Assembly (NCBI GenBank): GCA_031287245.1
Contig: JAITTD010000259.1
Span: 1-19,600, forward strand
Direction of reading: 5' to 3'
Source: Bacteroidales bacterium
GTDB taxonomy: Bacteria; Bacteroidota; Bacteroidia; Bacteroidales; UBA4181
Length of the DNA stretch: 19,600 bases
The notes beneath the pieces are model-generated. The model was not told the origin of the DNA, searched no databases, and saw nothing but the letters and a program-made list of their open reading frames with translations. Positions 6,743-13,954 of the stretch are shown in pieces. Position 1 is the first letter of the stretch. Each line of letters begins with the position of its first letter. A program made the translations under genes and the position numbers.

Positions 6743-8587
6743 CTATTCGCCGTAATTTTGCTGTAACATCGTGCGGTAGGACGAAAAAATCTTTGATTTT
6801 GAGAGGAATCCTATGTACAGTCCGTTTTCCACTACGGGCAAATTCCAAGCGCCCGATTTTTCAAACTTGCCCATCACTGTTTCCATCGTGTCGTTGACTT
6901 CGATGAGCGCGGGCGCGGGCGTGAGAAGTTCCGACACCGGCGTAATTTCGTACTGTTCGGGGTCGAAAATAATGTCGCGGATATTGTCCAACAGCACTAC
7001 GCCGATAAATTTCGAGTGGTCGTTGACAACAGGAAAGATATTTCGCGGAGATTGCGAAATGCACTTTACCACATCGCCCAGCGTGTCGTATGGATGGACG
7101 GTGAGAAAGTCCTTTTCTATGAGTTTATTGGTTTTCAGCAAGGTGAGAATTGCCTTGTCCTTGTCGTGGGTGATGAGTTCGCCGCGTTTCGCCAAACGGC
7201 TGGTGTAGATGGAATGTGGCTCAATGTACTGTGCCACTACAAATGAAAACGCCGCTGTGAGGCTCAACGGCAGAAAAAGTGCGTGCCCTCCCGTTATTTC
7301 CGTAATCAGGAAAATCGCTGTGAGCGGTGCGTGCATCACCCCTGCCATCAGACCTGCCATTCCCGCCAGAACGAAATTTTTATCACTCACCCAAAATAGG
7401 GGAATTTTGTTGATGACATTAGCCAAAATGAAGCCCGACACGCCGCCCATGAACAAGGTAGGAGCGAAAATGCCGCCCACGCCGCCGCTTCCGGTGGTGA
7501 CAGCCATCGCAATGACTTTCAGCAGCAACACCAGTGAGAGAAACACCAGCAGCCAGGTTTCATCGTCCTTGACCGCAGAGAAGATGCTGCCGTTGAGCAA
7601 ATCGGCGGAATGTCCGCTCAGCATCATCTGCAAAGCGACATAACCCTCGCCGAACAGTGGCGGACAAATGAAAACCAGCAATCCTACTATCAAACTGCCA
7701 ATCACCAATCGTTGGAAAATCAGGCTTTTTTTACCTGTTATTGCTTCACGTACAAAGCATTTGCGGGTTTTGTCCCACCTGAAATAGATTTTGCCTGTCC
7801 TATCCATCAGATGTTCAATATATTTGGTGATGCGTGTGAAGTAGATAGATATGAAACCGGTGAAAAAGCCCAGCACAATGTAGTAAGGCATATTTTTCAG
7901 GACAAGCGGATCCATCACGGTGAAGGAAAAGACCGCGCCATTGCCCATCAGCATATATGACACTGCTGTGGCGGTGACTGCCGAAATGAGCAGGGGAATG
8001 ATGGACATAGTGGTCAGGTCAAGCATCAGCACTTCGAGAGCGAAGACAACCGCCGCCACCGGCGCCGAGAAGATTCCGCCGATAGCCGCAGCCGCACCGC
8101 AGCCTATCAGCAGGGTGGTGAGCTTGTAGTTCATGCGAAACCACTGCCCTATGTTAGAGCCGATGGCAGAACCGGTTAGCACAATGGGCGATTCCAAGCC
8201 CACCGAACCACCAAAGCCCACCGTGAGCGATGAACCGACGATGGACGAATACATATTATGCGATTTCAGATGGCTGTTTTTTTTCGATATGGCAAACAAA
8301 ATTCGCGAGATGCCGTGCACAATGTCCTCTTTCACAAAAATCTTTACAAACAGCACCGTAATCAGTACGCCGACAAAGGGAAGCGCGAAATACAGCCAAA
8401 ACGCCGAATGTTGGTAAATGGTACCCGTGAAGAAATTAGTCAGGTGATGAACAGTATTTTTCAGCAATACCGCCGCTAACCCCGTCACAACGCCTATCAG
8501 AGCACTCAATAAAATAATGAGCCGTTGCTGTGGTATGTTTTCTGTTATCCAATGGATAATTTTAATATGTAATATTTTTGTATTCAA
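6743..8587 (-). CDS. CLC-family chloride channel/antiporter with two C-terminal CBS domains
   Basis: A 614-residue membrane protein. Residues about 20-445 form the multi-helix CLC core; FGGSVGLESPIV (125-136) is the second ion-filter motif, retaining the gating glutamate (E132) though with Ser for the usual Gly, and GGVGGIFAPTLF is the third. The canonical first GSGIP motif is not evident. The C-terminus (about 490-610) has two CBS domains (LTVHPYDTLGDVVK...FPVVND; PALIEVNDTMETVMGKF...NLPVVENG), which sense nucleotides or ionic conditions in relatives. Function: chloride or chloride/proton transport across the inner membrane. The only plausible start is TTG at 8585-8587, because the next in-frame Met is beyond the first helices. 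The gene follows nuoK by 20 nt on the same strand. Confidence 0.92.
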   Translation of the reverse strand: MNTKILHIKIIHWITENIPQQRLIILLSALIGVVTGLAAVLLKNTVHHLTNFFTGTIYQHSAFWLYFALPFVGVLITVLFVKIFVKEDIVHGISRILFAISKKNSHLKSHNMYSSIVGSSLTVGFGGSVGLESPIVLTGSAIGSNIGQWFRMNYKLTTLLIGCGAAAAIGGIFSAPVAAVVFALEVLMLDLTTMSIIPLLISAVTATAVSYMLMGNGAVFSFTVMDPLVLKNMPYYIVLGFFTGFISIYFTRITKYIEHLMDRTGKIYFRWDKTRKCFVREAITGKKSLIFQRLVIGSLIVGLLVFICPPLFGEGYVALQMMLSGHSADLLNGSIFSAVKDDETWLLVFLSLVLLLKVIAMAVTTGSGGVGGIFAPTLFMGGVSGFILANVINKIPLFWVSDKNFVLAGMAGLMAGVMHAPLTAIFLITEITGGHALFLPLSLTAAFSFVVAQYIEPHSIYTSRLAKRGELITHDKDKAILTLLKTNKLIEKDFLTVHPYDTLGDVVKCISQSPRNIFPVVNDHSKFIGVVLLDNIRDIIFDPEQYEITPVSELLTPAPALIEVNDTMETVMGKFEKSGAWNLPVVENGLYIGFLSKSKIFSSYRTMLQQNYGE

Positions 8588-8607
8588 TGAATAAGCAATA
8601 TTATGAA

Positions 8608-8922
8608 TTAGCCCTTCATGCTGTCAATATGGCGAACGTCAACATTGTGAAGATTGCGGTAAATGTTGATGATGATGGCGATAGCCACTGCAGTTTCGGC
8701 GGCTGTAATGGCAATGCCGAACAGAGTGAAGAACATTCCTTCCATTCCCTGCGGATACAGGTAACGGTTGAACACGCTGAAATTGATTTCCGCTGCGTTG
8801 AGCATCAACTCAATCGAAATCAGTATGGCTATCAGGTTTTTCCGCGCGATAAACCCGTAGATGCCGATAAAAAACATCAGCAGACTCACTGCCAAATACA
8901 ATTCAATAGCTATCATGTTCAT
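8608..8922 (-). CDS. nuoK: NADH-quinone oxidoreductase subunit K (orphan)
   Basis: A 104-residue, three-helix inner-membrane subunit of respiratory complex I, related to the MrpC antiporter subunit and part of the proton path. The two key membrane glutamates are present: E38 in ISIELMLNAAE and E76 in TAAETAVA, matching E36 and E72 of E. coli NuoK. The C-terminal NVDVRHIDSMKG matches the family tail, so the gene looks functional. ATG at 8922 overlaps the ribD stop as ATGA; an alternative start two codons on (MIAIELYL) fits the usual N-terminus. Normally nuoK lies between nuoJ and nuoL. Here no other nuo gene is present on either side, which is unusual. Confidence 0.93.
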   Translation of the reverse strand: MNMIAIELYLAVSLLMFFIGIYGFIARKNLIAILISIELMLNAAEINFSVFNRYLYPQGMEGMFFTLFGIAITAAETAVAIAIIINIYRNLHNVDVRHIDSMKG

Positions 8923-9983
8923 TTATTTGTCGGTGCAAAGGTAATTTTATTTTCAAATATTCGCAATTCGCTGTCGTGCATTTTATATTCATCACAAAAT
9001 TTTCCGTTGATTTCAGGTGCTGGAATGCCGTTGCCAAAGCACATTTTGCTGGTAAAAATACGTGCTTCATCCCACAAACCGGCATGAATGAAAGTTTGCA
9101 ACAGTTGAGCGCCGCCTTCAATCAGCACCGATGCGATGTTGCGACTGTACAGTTCGTCGAGAATGTGGAACGGTAGCCGATTGTCAAATGGCACAACGGC
9201 ATAATCCACATCAGACAGAGGATTTACAGATTTTTCGGTGAAAACCAAGGTAGATTGGCTGCCGTCGAAGAGGTGCAGGGACGCAGGTAACCGCTGTGTG
9301 CGGTCTATGACGATGCGCAAAGGCTGTTTTCCCGTCCATTGGCGAAGATTGAGCATCGGATTGTCCATCAGCGCCGTATTTGTGCCCACCAGGATGGCGC
9401 TTTCTTCCGAACGCCACTTGTGCACCAGTGTCCGCTCATACTCGCCTGTAATCCATGTGGGACGCGCAGAAAACGTATTGCTCCGAATGACATCTATGAA
9501 TCCGTCGGCTGTCTGCGCCCATTTGAGCAACACATAAGGACGGCGTTGCTTATGAAAAGTCATAAATCTAACATTCAAACGGCTGCACTCTTCCTCCAAT
9601 ACTCCGGTAGTGACGTGGCATCCGGCATTGCGCAATCGTTCAACGCCTTTGCCTGCCACTAATGGGTTGGGGTCAACGCTGCCTGTCACCACCTGTGGGA
9701 TGCGTTCTGCAATGATTTTGTCGGCGCAGGGCGGCGTTTTCCCAACATGAGCGCAGGGTTCAAGGTTTACAAACAAGGTGGAGGATGGTAATAGGTGCTT
9801 TTGCTGCACGGAACGGATGGCATTCATCTCTGCATGAGGCTCTCCGTATTGTCTGTGCCATCCTTCCCCGATAATACGCCCTTCATGCACAATGACACAG
9901 CCCACCATCGGGTTAGGAGCGGTATATCCGGTTCCCAACCGCGCAAGTTCCAAACAGCGGTGCATATATGCTTCGTAATCCAT
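8919..9983 (-). CDS. ribD: Bifunctional riboflavin biosynthesis deaminase/reductase
   Basis: Performs two successive riboflavin steps: deamination of the diaminohydroxyphosphoribosylaminopyrimidine and NADPH-dependent reduction of the ribosyl chain. The N-terminal deaminase has HAE (H50, E52) and PCAHVGKTPPC (C77, C86) zinc/catalytic motifs. The C-terminal reductase spans about 150-354, with VLLKWAQTADGFID, AILVGTNTALMDNP and VLIEGGAQLLQ. At 354 residues from ATG 9983 it is complete. The frame is open further upstream to 10034, but the start at 9983 (MDYEAYMHRCLELA) fits the family and sits just behind a -7 box. It overlaps nuoK by 4 nt. Other rib genes are absent, as is common for ribD in this phylum. 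No FMN riboswitch was seen. Confidence 0.95.
   Translation of the reverse strand: MDYEAYMHRCLELARLGTGYTAPNPMVGCVIVHEGRIIGEGWHRQYGEPHAEMNAIRSVQQKHLLPSSTLFVNLEPCAHVGKTPPCADKIIAERIPQVVTGSVDPNPLVAGKGVERLRNAGCHVTTGVLEEECSRLNVRFMTFHKQRRPYVLLKWAQTADGFIDVIRSNTFSARPTWITGEYERTLVHKWRSEESAILVGTNTALMDNPMLNLRQWTGKQPLRIVIDRTQRLPASLHLFDGSQSTLVFTEKSVNPLSDVDYAVVPFDNRLPFHILDELYSRNIASVLIEGGAQLLQTFIHAGLWDEARIFTSKMCFGNGIPAPEINGKFCDEYKMHDSELRIFENKITFAPTNK
8936..8966 (-). promoter_or_regulatory. Possible internal promoter for nuoK inside the 3' end of ribD
   Basis: The complement reads TACCTTTG (8943-8936), a perfect TAnnTTTG box, with TTG (8966-8964) 20 nt upstream. It lies 13 nt before the nuoK ATG, within the last codons of ribD, so chance agreement with coding sequence is possible. 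Confidence 0.35.
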
Positions 9984-10000
9984 CCTTTCAAAATGAGCCG

Positions 10001-10008
10001 CAAAGATA
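10001..10008 (-). promoter_or_regulatory. Candidate -7 box of ribD
   Basis: The complement of CAAAGATA is TATCTTTG, a perfect TAnnTTTG box, 17 nt upstream of the ribD ATG. A TTTG (10035-10032) is 23 nt upstream, slightly longer than usual spacing. It supports the start at 9983 over longer alternatives. Confidence 0.45.
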
Positions 10009-10038
10009 CGCATCATTCCGCAAAAAATGTACAAAAAA

Positions 10039-11055
10039 CTACATTAGCGAAGACATGCGCTGGTTGCTGACAATAATCCAGATAATGACGGGGATGCCGA
10101 TGAAAGCGGTTACCGAATTGACCGGAAGCACTATCCCATTGCCCGGAAGCATCGAAATCAGGTCGCAGGCAAGCATGACAATGGCGCCTGTGATGATGCA
10201 GGCAAAAAACAGAATACGCTGGTCGGCAGTGTGGAAGAGCATTCGGCAAATGTGGGGCACCGCAATACCAATGAATCCGATGGGACCGCAAAAGGCGGTG
10301 ACACTCCCCGCCAGGATGCCGGTGCTGAAAAATAGGGTCAAACGTGCAGTGATGATATTCACTCCCAAACTGCGGGCGTAGTTTTCGCCCAACAGCAGCG
10401 CATTGAGGTTTTTGACGCTCAGCAGCGACACTGCCAAACCGACAGTGATGCACGGAATCAGCACTCTCAGCTGCGATGACGTGACCGAATGAAGGCTACC
10501 CATTGTCCACACGGTAAAGGATTTCAGCAGGCTTTCGTTGCTGAAATATTGCAGCACATTGATGAAGGACGAGGTGATGCTTCCAAACATGATGCCGAGA
10601 ATCAGGATGGTCATCACGTCTTTGATGCGCAGGGACACGGCAAATATCAGCATCAACACTGCGGCAGCGCCTAAAAACGAGGCAAAAACGATTGCCCAGT
10701 TGCTCATCATGCCCGACATACCGACCGCAGAGATGCCCATCATCACCAAAGCCACACCGAGCGTTGCTCCTGCGCTGATGCCCAACACATAAGGACCTGC
10801 CAAAGGGTTGCGAAAGACTGTTTGCATCTGCAAGCCGCTAACGCTCAACGCCGCACCTGCCAAAACGGCAGTGGCAGCCTTGGGCAAACGAAACTCGCGG
10901 ACAATGGTAATCCATTCGTCGGTCAAACCATCGCCGGTCAACAAAATGCTGACCATATCCTTGAAAGGGATGGCTATATTGCCTGAAAACAGCACCAAAA
11001 GGAACCCGGCAATCAACAACAGCAGCAAAATACCGTAGATAACGGCGTTTCTCAT
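10039..11055 (-). CDS. BtuC/FecCD-type ABC transporter permease
   Basis: A 338-residue polytopic inner-membrane protein of the FecCD family, which imports ferric siderophores, haem or cobalamin. The sequence has the family signatures REFRLPKAATAVLAGAALSVSGLQMQTVFRNPLAGPYVLGISAGA and, in the C-terminal half, GPIGFIGIAVPHICRML and LPVNSVTAFIGIPVIIWII. Length and about ten hydrophobic segments match the family. The stop lies 55 nt before ribD and the start is 12 nt after the nitroreductase gene, so these two are probably an operon. The ATPase subunit is not in the window; a binding protein of the right family is encoded at 2066-3232. Substrate undetermined. Confidence 0.93.
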   Translation of the reverse strand: MRNAVIYGILLLLLIAGFLLVLFSGNIAIPFKDMVSILLTGDGLTDEWITIVREFRLPKAATAVLAGAALSVSGLQMQTVFRNPLAGPYVLGISAGATLGVALVMMGISAVGMSGMMSNWAIVFASFLGAAAVLMLIFAVSLRIKDVMTILILGIMFGSITSSFINVLQYFSNESLLKSFTVWTMGSLHSVTSSQLRVLIPCITVGLAVSLLSVKNLNALLLGENYARSLGVNIITARLTLFFSTGILAGSVTAFCGPIGFIGIAVPHICRMLFHTADQRILFFACIITGAIVMLACDLISMLPGNGIVLPVNSVTAFIGIPVIIWIIVSNQRMSSLM

Positions 11056-11067
11056 CTCTACGCTTGT

Positions 11068-11670
11068 TTATTTTGGAAATCCGACTGTTTGTGCCAGCAA
11101 CACTTCCTGTTTGGCAGTCAATTGAAGGATTTTGTGCATATTGGCTTTGTTGACGCTGCCTCGTACCACGCTTGCCATCTTTTCGGAAGCGCAGAAAAGA
11201 TAAATGTTTTGCGAAATGAATCCGCAATCCGTGCACGCGGCATCGCGATTTGAAGCTTTGTCTAAATTGGCTACAAACAAGAAGTTCAACGGTGCACCGG
11301 CAACAAAATCCTGACTGCCTGTGTCTTTTCGGTGGTCGCCTTTCACGCGAAGCAGTAATTTATTGACTTTGGCATCGTACAGATAGATACCTTCCTTCAC
11401 AACGACGTACAAATCAATCTCCTGCCTGTCTTGCGATGAGGGCACCACCCGTTTGTTCTCGCGGTTGAAGCCGTAAGCCGCCCACAGCAAGTTAGCCAGC
11501 GTCTGAGGCTCTATCGCTTTGTCCGAATAAGCCCTGACAGTCTGTCGGTTACTCAAAGCATCCATCAACGGCATTCCGCCTGTGCGGATCGGTTCAGGCA
11601 GTGGTATATCCTGCGCGGATGCAGCCACAGAACATAAAACGCAAATAATCAATAAAAAAAATCTGTTCAT
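11068..11670 (-). CDS. Exported nitroreductase-family (SagB-like) flavoprotein
   Basis: From ATG 11670 the 200-residue product begins with a clear Sec signal peptide (MNRFFLLIICVLCSVAASAQ) and is then a nitroreductase-fold domain: MPLMDALSNRQTVRAYSDKAI carries the N-terminal FMN phosphate-binding basic residues, then LANLLWAAYGFNRENKRVVPSS, and AACTDCGFISQNIYLFCASE corresponds to the family's conserved helix, unusually with two cysteines. Relatives use FMN to oxidise or reduce diverse small molecules; a secreted or periplasmic form must acquire flavin after or during export. The frame extends upstream to 11709, but the start at 11670 matches the signal peptide and the -7 box. It is 12 nt upstream of the FecCD permease, hinting at a role in processing the imported ligand; that is inference. 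Confidence 0.82.
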   Translation of the reverse strand: MNRFFLLIICVLCSVAASAQDIPLPEPIRTGGMPLMDALSNRQTVRAYSDKAIEPQTLANLLWAAYGFNRENKRVVPSSQDRQEIDLYVVVKEGIYLYDAKVNKLLLRVKGDHRKDTGSQDFVAGAPLNFLFVANLDKASNRDAACTDCGFISQNIYLFCASEKMASVVRGSVNKANMHKILQLTAKQEVLLAQTVGFPK

Positions 11671-11706
11671 CATAAAAAAAATAAAATTTGACATAAACAT
11701 ACGGCA

Positions 11707-11714
11707 CAAAGGTA
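11707..11714 (-). promoter_or_regulatory. Candidate -7 box of the nitroreductase-permease operon
   Basis: The complement of CAAAGGTA is TACCTTTG, a perfect TAnnTTTG, 36 nt upstream of the ATG at 11670. No good -33 box is visible, so this is a moderate call. Confidence 0.4.
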
Positions 11715-11762
11715 ATTGAAAAAATGGAACGAAATTTGCTGGTGAGTTAAAAAAGTTAAATT

Positions 11763-12632
11763 ATGCATAGAAATCGTTTCTTTATCATTGCTATTTGTTT
11801 GTTTGCTCCGGCATTCAACATTTTTGCGCAGGATTTGTACAGCTTTCGGGGCTTTGAATCGCCTGTGTGCGTGGTGCAGTACGGCGGTTATTATTATCTG
11901 TCCAATGCGGGCGCCGGATTGACCGGAAAAGATGGCGACGGCTACATTTCCCGCGTCAAAAGCGATGGCAGTCAGGAAGAGGTGACGATGAAATACATTG
12001 CAGGCTTGGACAGTCCTCATGGAATAGCGGCTTCGCAAGGAATACTCTACATTTGCGACGTGGACAGGCTGCTGGGCTTCGATTTGCAAAACAAAAAGAA
12101 GGTGCTGGATTTGAGTTTCGCCGCAGAAAAGACCCAACAACTCTCCGGCATTGCCTTTACAGACAATAACACGCTGTATGTGTCGGCAACAGATATCAAC
12201 GCCATCTTTCAAGTGGACCTTAGCGGCAAAAAATACCGGTTATGGACGGAATCCACAGCGCCCAACAGCCTGTTGATTGAGAAAGAGAAAATGTATGTCA
12301 GCAGTTGGGGCACAGACAGCCTGCCCAACGGGAAAATCAGCGTCATCGACATGAAAAAACCAAGTTACAAGCAAATTGAAGGTTGCGAGGGCTACCTTCG
12401 GGGATTGGCGCTGGCAGGTAACAAACTCTATTTCGGCGACTGGGTGGATGTGAAGAACAAACGCGGCGTTATCCGCTGGCATCGTTTGGACACCGGCGAA
12501 AACGGCGAAATGAAATTCACCGAAAAAATGGGTGGACCTGCCGAATTTATTTATGATTCGCGCAACAATTTGTTTATCGTGCCGGCAGTGCTCGAAGGCA
12601 AAGTTTATGGTGCTATGGGGTTCAAGCCCTGA
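11763..12632 (+). CDS. Exported SMP-30/NHL-type beta-propeller protein
   Basis: A 289-residue protein with an N-terminal signal peptide (cleavage likely after MHRNRFFIIAICLFAPAFNIFAQ region). The mature part consists of repeated four-strand blades with phrases such as PVCVVQYGGYYYLSN, SPHGIAASQGILYICD, LSGIAFTDNNTLYVSA, PNSLLIEKEKMYVSSWG and YLRGLALAGNKLYFGDW, the pattern of SMP-30/gluconolactonase/LRE-like or NHL propellers with about six blades. No specific metal or catalytic residues can be assigned. Probably periplasmic or cell-surface. It is transcribed divergently from the nitroreductase gene with 92 nt between starts; no TAnnTTTG box could be found for it there. Confidence 0.8.
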   Translation: MHRNRFFIIAICLFAPAFNIFAQDLYSFRGFESPVCVVQYGGYYYLSNAGAGLTGKDGDGYISRVKSDGSQEEVTMKYIAGLDSPHGIAASQGILYICDVDRLLGFDLQNKKKVLDLSFAAEKTQQLSGIAFTDNNTLYVSATDINAIFQVDLSGKKYRLWTESTAPNSLLIEKEKMYVSSWGTDSLPNGKISVIDMKKPSYKQIEGCEGYLRGLALAGNKLYFGDWVDVKNKRGVIRWHRLDTGENGEMKFTEKMGGPAEFIYDSRNNLFIVPAVLEGKVYGAMGFKP

Positions 12633-12759
12633 CTCTGCAAAAATTCAGTAATTATTTGCCCTTCAAAATAAAAATGTGTAATTCTCGAGAAAACAAGCCG
12701 CATACTGCAAACACCGGTTCAACAGTGGCTATGTGAATATTTTGGCGTGAAATAATTAA

Positions 12760-12818
12760 CTGTAAACCAATATGTTTACATTTTTTTCATATTTGTATTT
12801 TTTGTATGCAAAAAGGCA
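12760..12818 (+). repeat. Direct repeat, copy 1 (59 bp), upstream of the DUF5618 gene
   Basis: Shares with copy 2 (13321-13360) the 14-nt start CTGTAAACCAATAT and the 26-nt end from TTGTATTTTTTG to GCAAAAAGGCA. It differs only by an extra 19 nt in the middle (12774-12792), bounded by the short repeat ATAT. The two copies flank the DUF5618 gene. Confidence 0.85.
12761..12787 (+). terminator. Candidate intrinsic terminator after the beta-propeller gene
   Basis: TGTAAAC (12761-12767) pairs with GTTTACA (12774-12780) across a 6-nt loop, followed directly by seven T (12781-12787). The stem is AT-rich. It lies 129 nt after the stop of the beta-propeller gene and before the DUF5618 promoter, and overlaps repeat copy 1. 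Confidence 0.5.
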
Positions 12819-12819
12819 C

Positions 12820-12827
12820 TATATTTG
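12820..12827 (+). promoter_or_regulatory. Candidate -7 box of the DUF5618 gene
   Basis: TATATTTG is a perfect TAnnTTTG box 34 nt upstream of the ATG at 12862. TTTG occurs at 12801 and 12792, with spacing of 15 or 24 nt, neither ideal. The box begins 2 nt after repeat copy 1 ends. Confidence 0.45.
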
Positions 12828-12861
12828 TAGCGTGATTTGTAAACCCAAAACAGTTACGGAT

Positions 12862-13266
12862 ATGTCATTACAAGAACAAAATCAGGTAAAATTAAAGTAT
12901 TACAATGAAGCAATTCGGTATATGGACAATGCAAAGGAAACATTGAAAAATGCCAAAAAAGAAGATAATCTTTATCGGGATGCAAAATACGTAAAAACGG
13001 CTTGCGGAATAGCCTATAACGGGATATTGGTTGCACTTGACGGCTATTTTCAATTAAAAGGAGTTTCCCAGCCCAAAGTCAGAAGGTCTATTGAATACTA
13101 TCAGAAAAACCTTGGTAAATTGGATAAAAAATTGCTTGACCATTTGAATAGCAGTTATAAAATTCTTCATTTATGGGGCTATTACGATGGCATTGAAAAC
13201 GCCATGGTTGTAAAAAGCGGATTCGATGAAGCATATTCCATCATAGAAACGATAAAACCCAATTGA
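12862..13266 (+). CDS. DUF5618 family protein, HEPN-like helical
   Basis: A 134-residue helical protein that I recognise as the DUF5618 family of Bacteroidetes. The layout, YYNEAIRYMDNAKETLKNAKK, then YRDAKYVKTACGIAYNGILVALDGYF, a polar connector and LNSSYKILHLWGYYDGIENAMVVKSGFDEAYSIIETI, resembles the HEPN four-helix fold, but the catalytic RxxxxH of RNase HEPNs is not evident. ATG 12862 is preferred over upstream starts because the upstream extension (from 12772) is low-complexity and contains repeat copy 1 and the promoter box. The gene stands alone and is flanked by direct repeats at 12760-12818 and 13321-13360. Function unknown; a link to mobile or toxin-antitoxin biology would be speculation. 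Confidence 0.75.
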   Translation: MSLQEQNQVKLKYYNEAIRYMDNAKETLKNAKKEDNLYRDAKYVKTACGIAYNGILVALDGYFQLKGVSQPKVRRSIEYYQKNLGKLDKKLLDHLNSSYKILHLWGYYDGIENAMVVKSGFDEAYSIIETIKPN

Positions 13267-13320
13267 TGCCATTTCCATCATCCCCGATACGGAAACGCTA
13301 AAAAACATCTCAAAAATATG

Positions 13321-13360
13321 CTGTAAACCAATATTTGTATTTTTTGTATGCAAAAAGGCA
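13321..13360 (+). repeat. Direct repeat, copy 2 (40 bp), downstream of the DUF5618 gene
   Basis: Identical to copy 1 at 12760-12818 except for lacking 19 nt, which removes the hairpin and T-run. Homology stops at GGCA, just before the place where copy 1 has its -7 box. Confidence 0.85.
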
Positions 13361-13624
13361 TCTTCACAGGACTTCATGAAGTTTCCAATGTGTTCAATTC
13401 GTAGGGCGTGGCTACCGGAAAAACGGCAGCGCCAACTCCTGCACCAGCAGCGGCAACGCTTGCAAAAAACTAATACTCAATTATCCACCCGCTTTTGTAT
13501 TCTTTCAATACAGCCGGAAGGTAACTGTTGATATTCCGCTCAGTAAAATTTTGAGGTATGGCATTGCGTTTTTGTTGCAGTTTTTCCAGAGAAAACTGCG
13601 TAACTAATTGAATTACAATGTTTG
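13361..13624. other. Region without a confident gene between DUF5618 and the tRNA
   Basis: After repeat copy 2 there is no convincing coding region. A plus frame from ATG 13375 runs about 50 codons (QRQLLHQQRQRLQK) but has an odd Arg/Gln composition. A stem-loop GCAGTTTT/AAAACTGC (13577-13584 with 13592-13599, 7-nt loop) lies 3' of the tRNA on its own strand and could limit its transcript, though no U-run follows. Confidence 0.4.
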
Positions 13625-13696
<72 letters not shown>

Positions 13697-13732
13697 ATAT
13701 ATGATATGTAATATTGTATTCTAAATCGGGTG

Positions 13733-13764
13733 CAAAGATAATGCTGTTTTTGTAAAAAACCAAA
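13733..13764 (-). promoter_or_regulatory. Promoter of tRNA-fMet
   Basis: The complement has TTTG (13764-13761), 20 nt, then TATCTTTG (13740-13733), an excellent match to the Bacteroidetes -33/-7 consensus, 36 nt before the mature 5' end of the tRNA. Confidence 0.7.
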
Positions 13765-13865
13765 ATAGAAAGTGTTTTTTTTGGATCGAATATTCAATTC
13801 GTCATCGTAACGTTGTTATAATGACCTGCTTTATTGCTCATAAAAAATATTACTGTTTTTATTCA

Positions 13866-13886
13866 GACAGGTTTTCTTGCCCTGTC
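13866..13886. other. Short stem-loop upstream of thiH
   Basis: GACAGG (13866-13871) and CCTGTC (13881-13886) form a 6-bp stem with a 9-nt loop, in the 258-nt gap between the tRNA and thiH. No U-run follows. It lies upstream of the candidate thiH -7 box, so it is unlikely to be part of the leader; no TPP riboswitch was recognised. Confidence 0.3.
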
Positions 13887-13921
13887 ATTCATTTTCATGG
13901 TACAGCGAGCCATAAAAAGTG

Positions 13922-13929
13922 TATTTTTG
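13922..13929 (+). promoter_or_regulatory. Candidate -7 box of thiH
   Basis: TATTTTTG is a perfect TAnnTTTG box 25 nt before the TTG start codon. The -33 box is weak. A two-codon frame ATG-GGT-TAA (13943-13951) sits between it and the start. Confidence 0.45.
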
Positions 13930-13954
13930 TGCCGATAATAAAATGGGTTAAATC

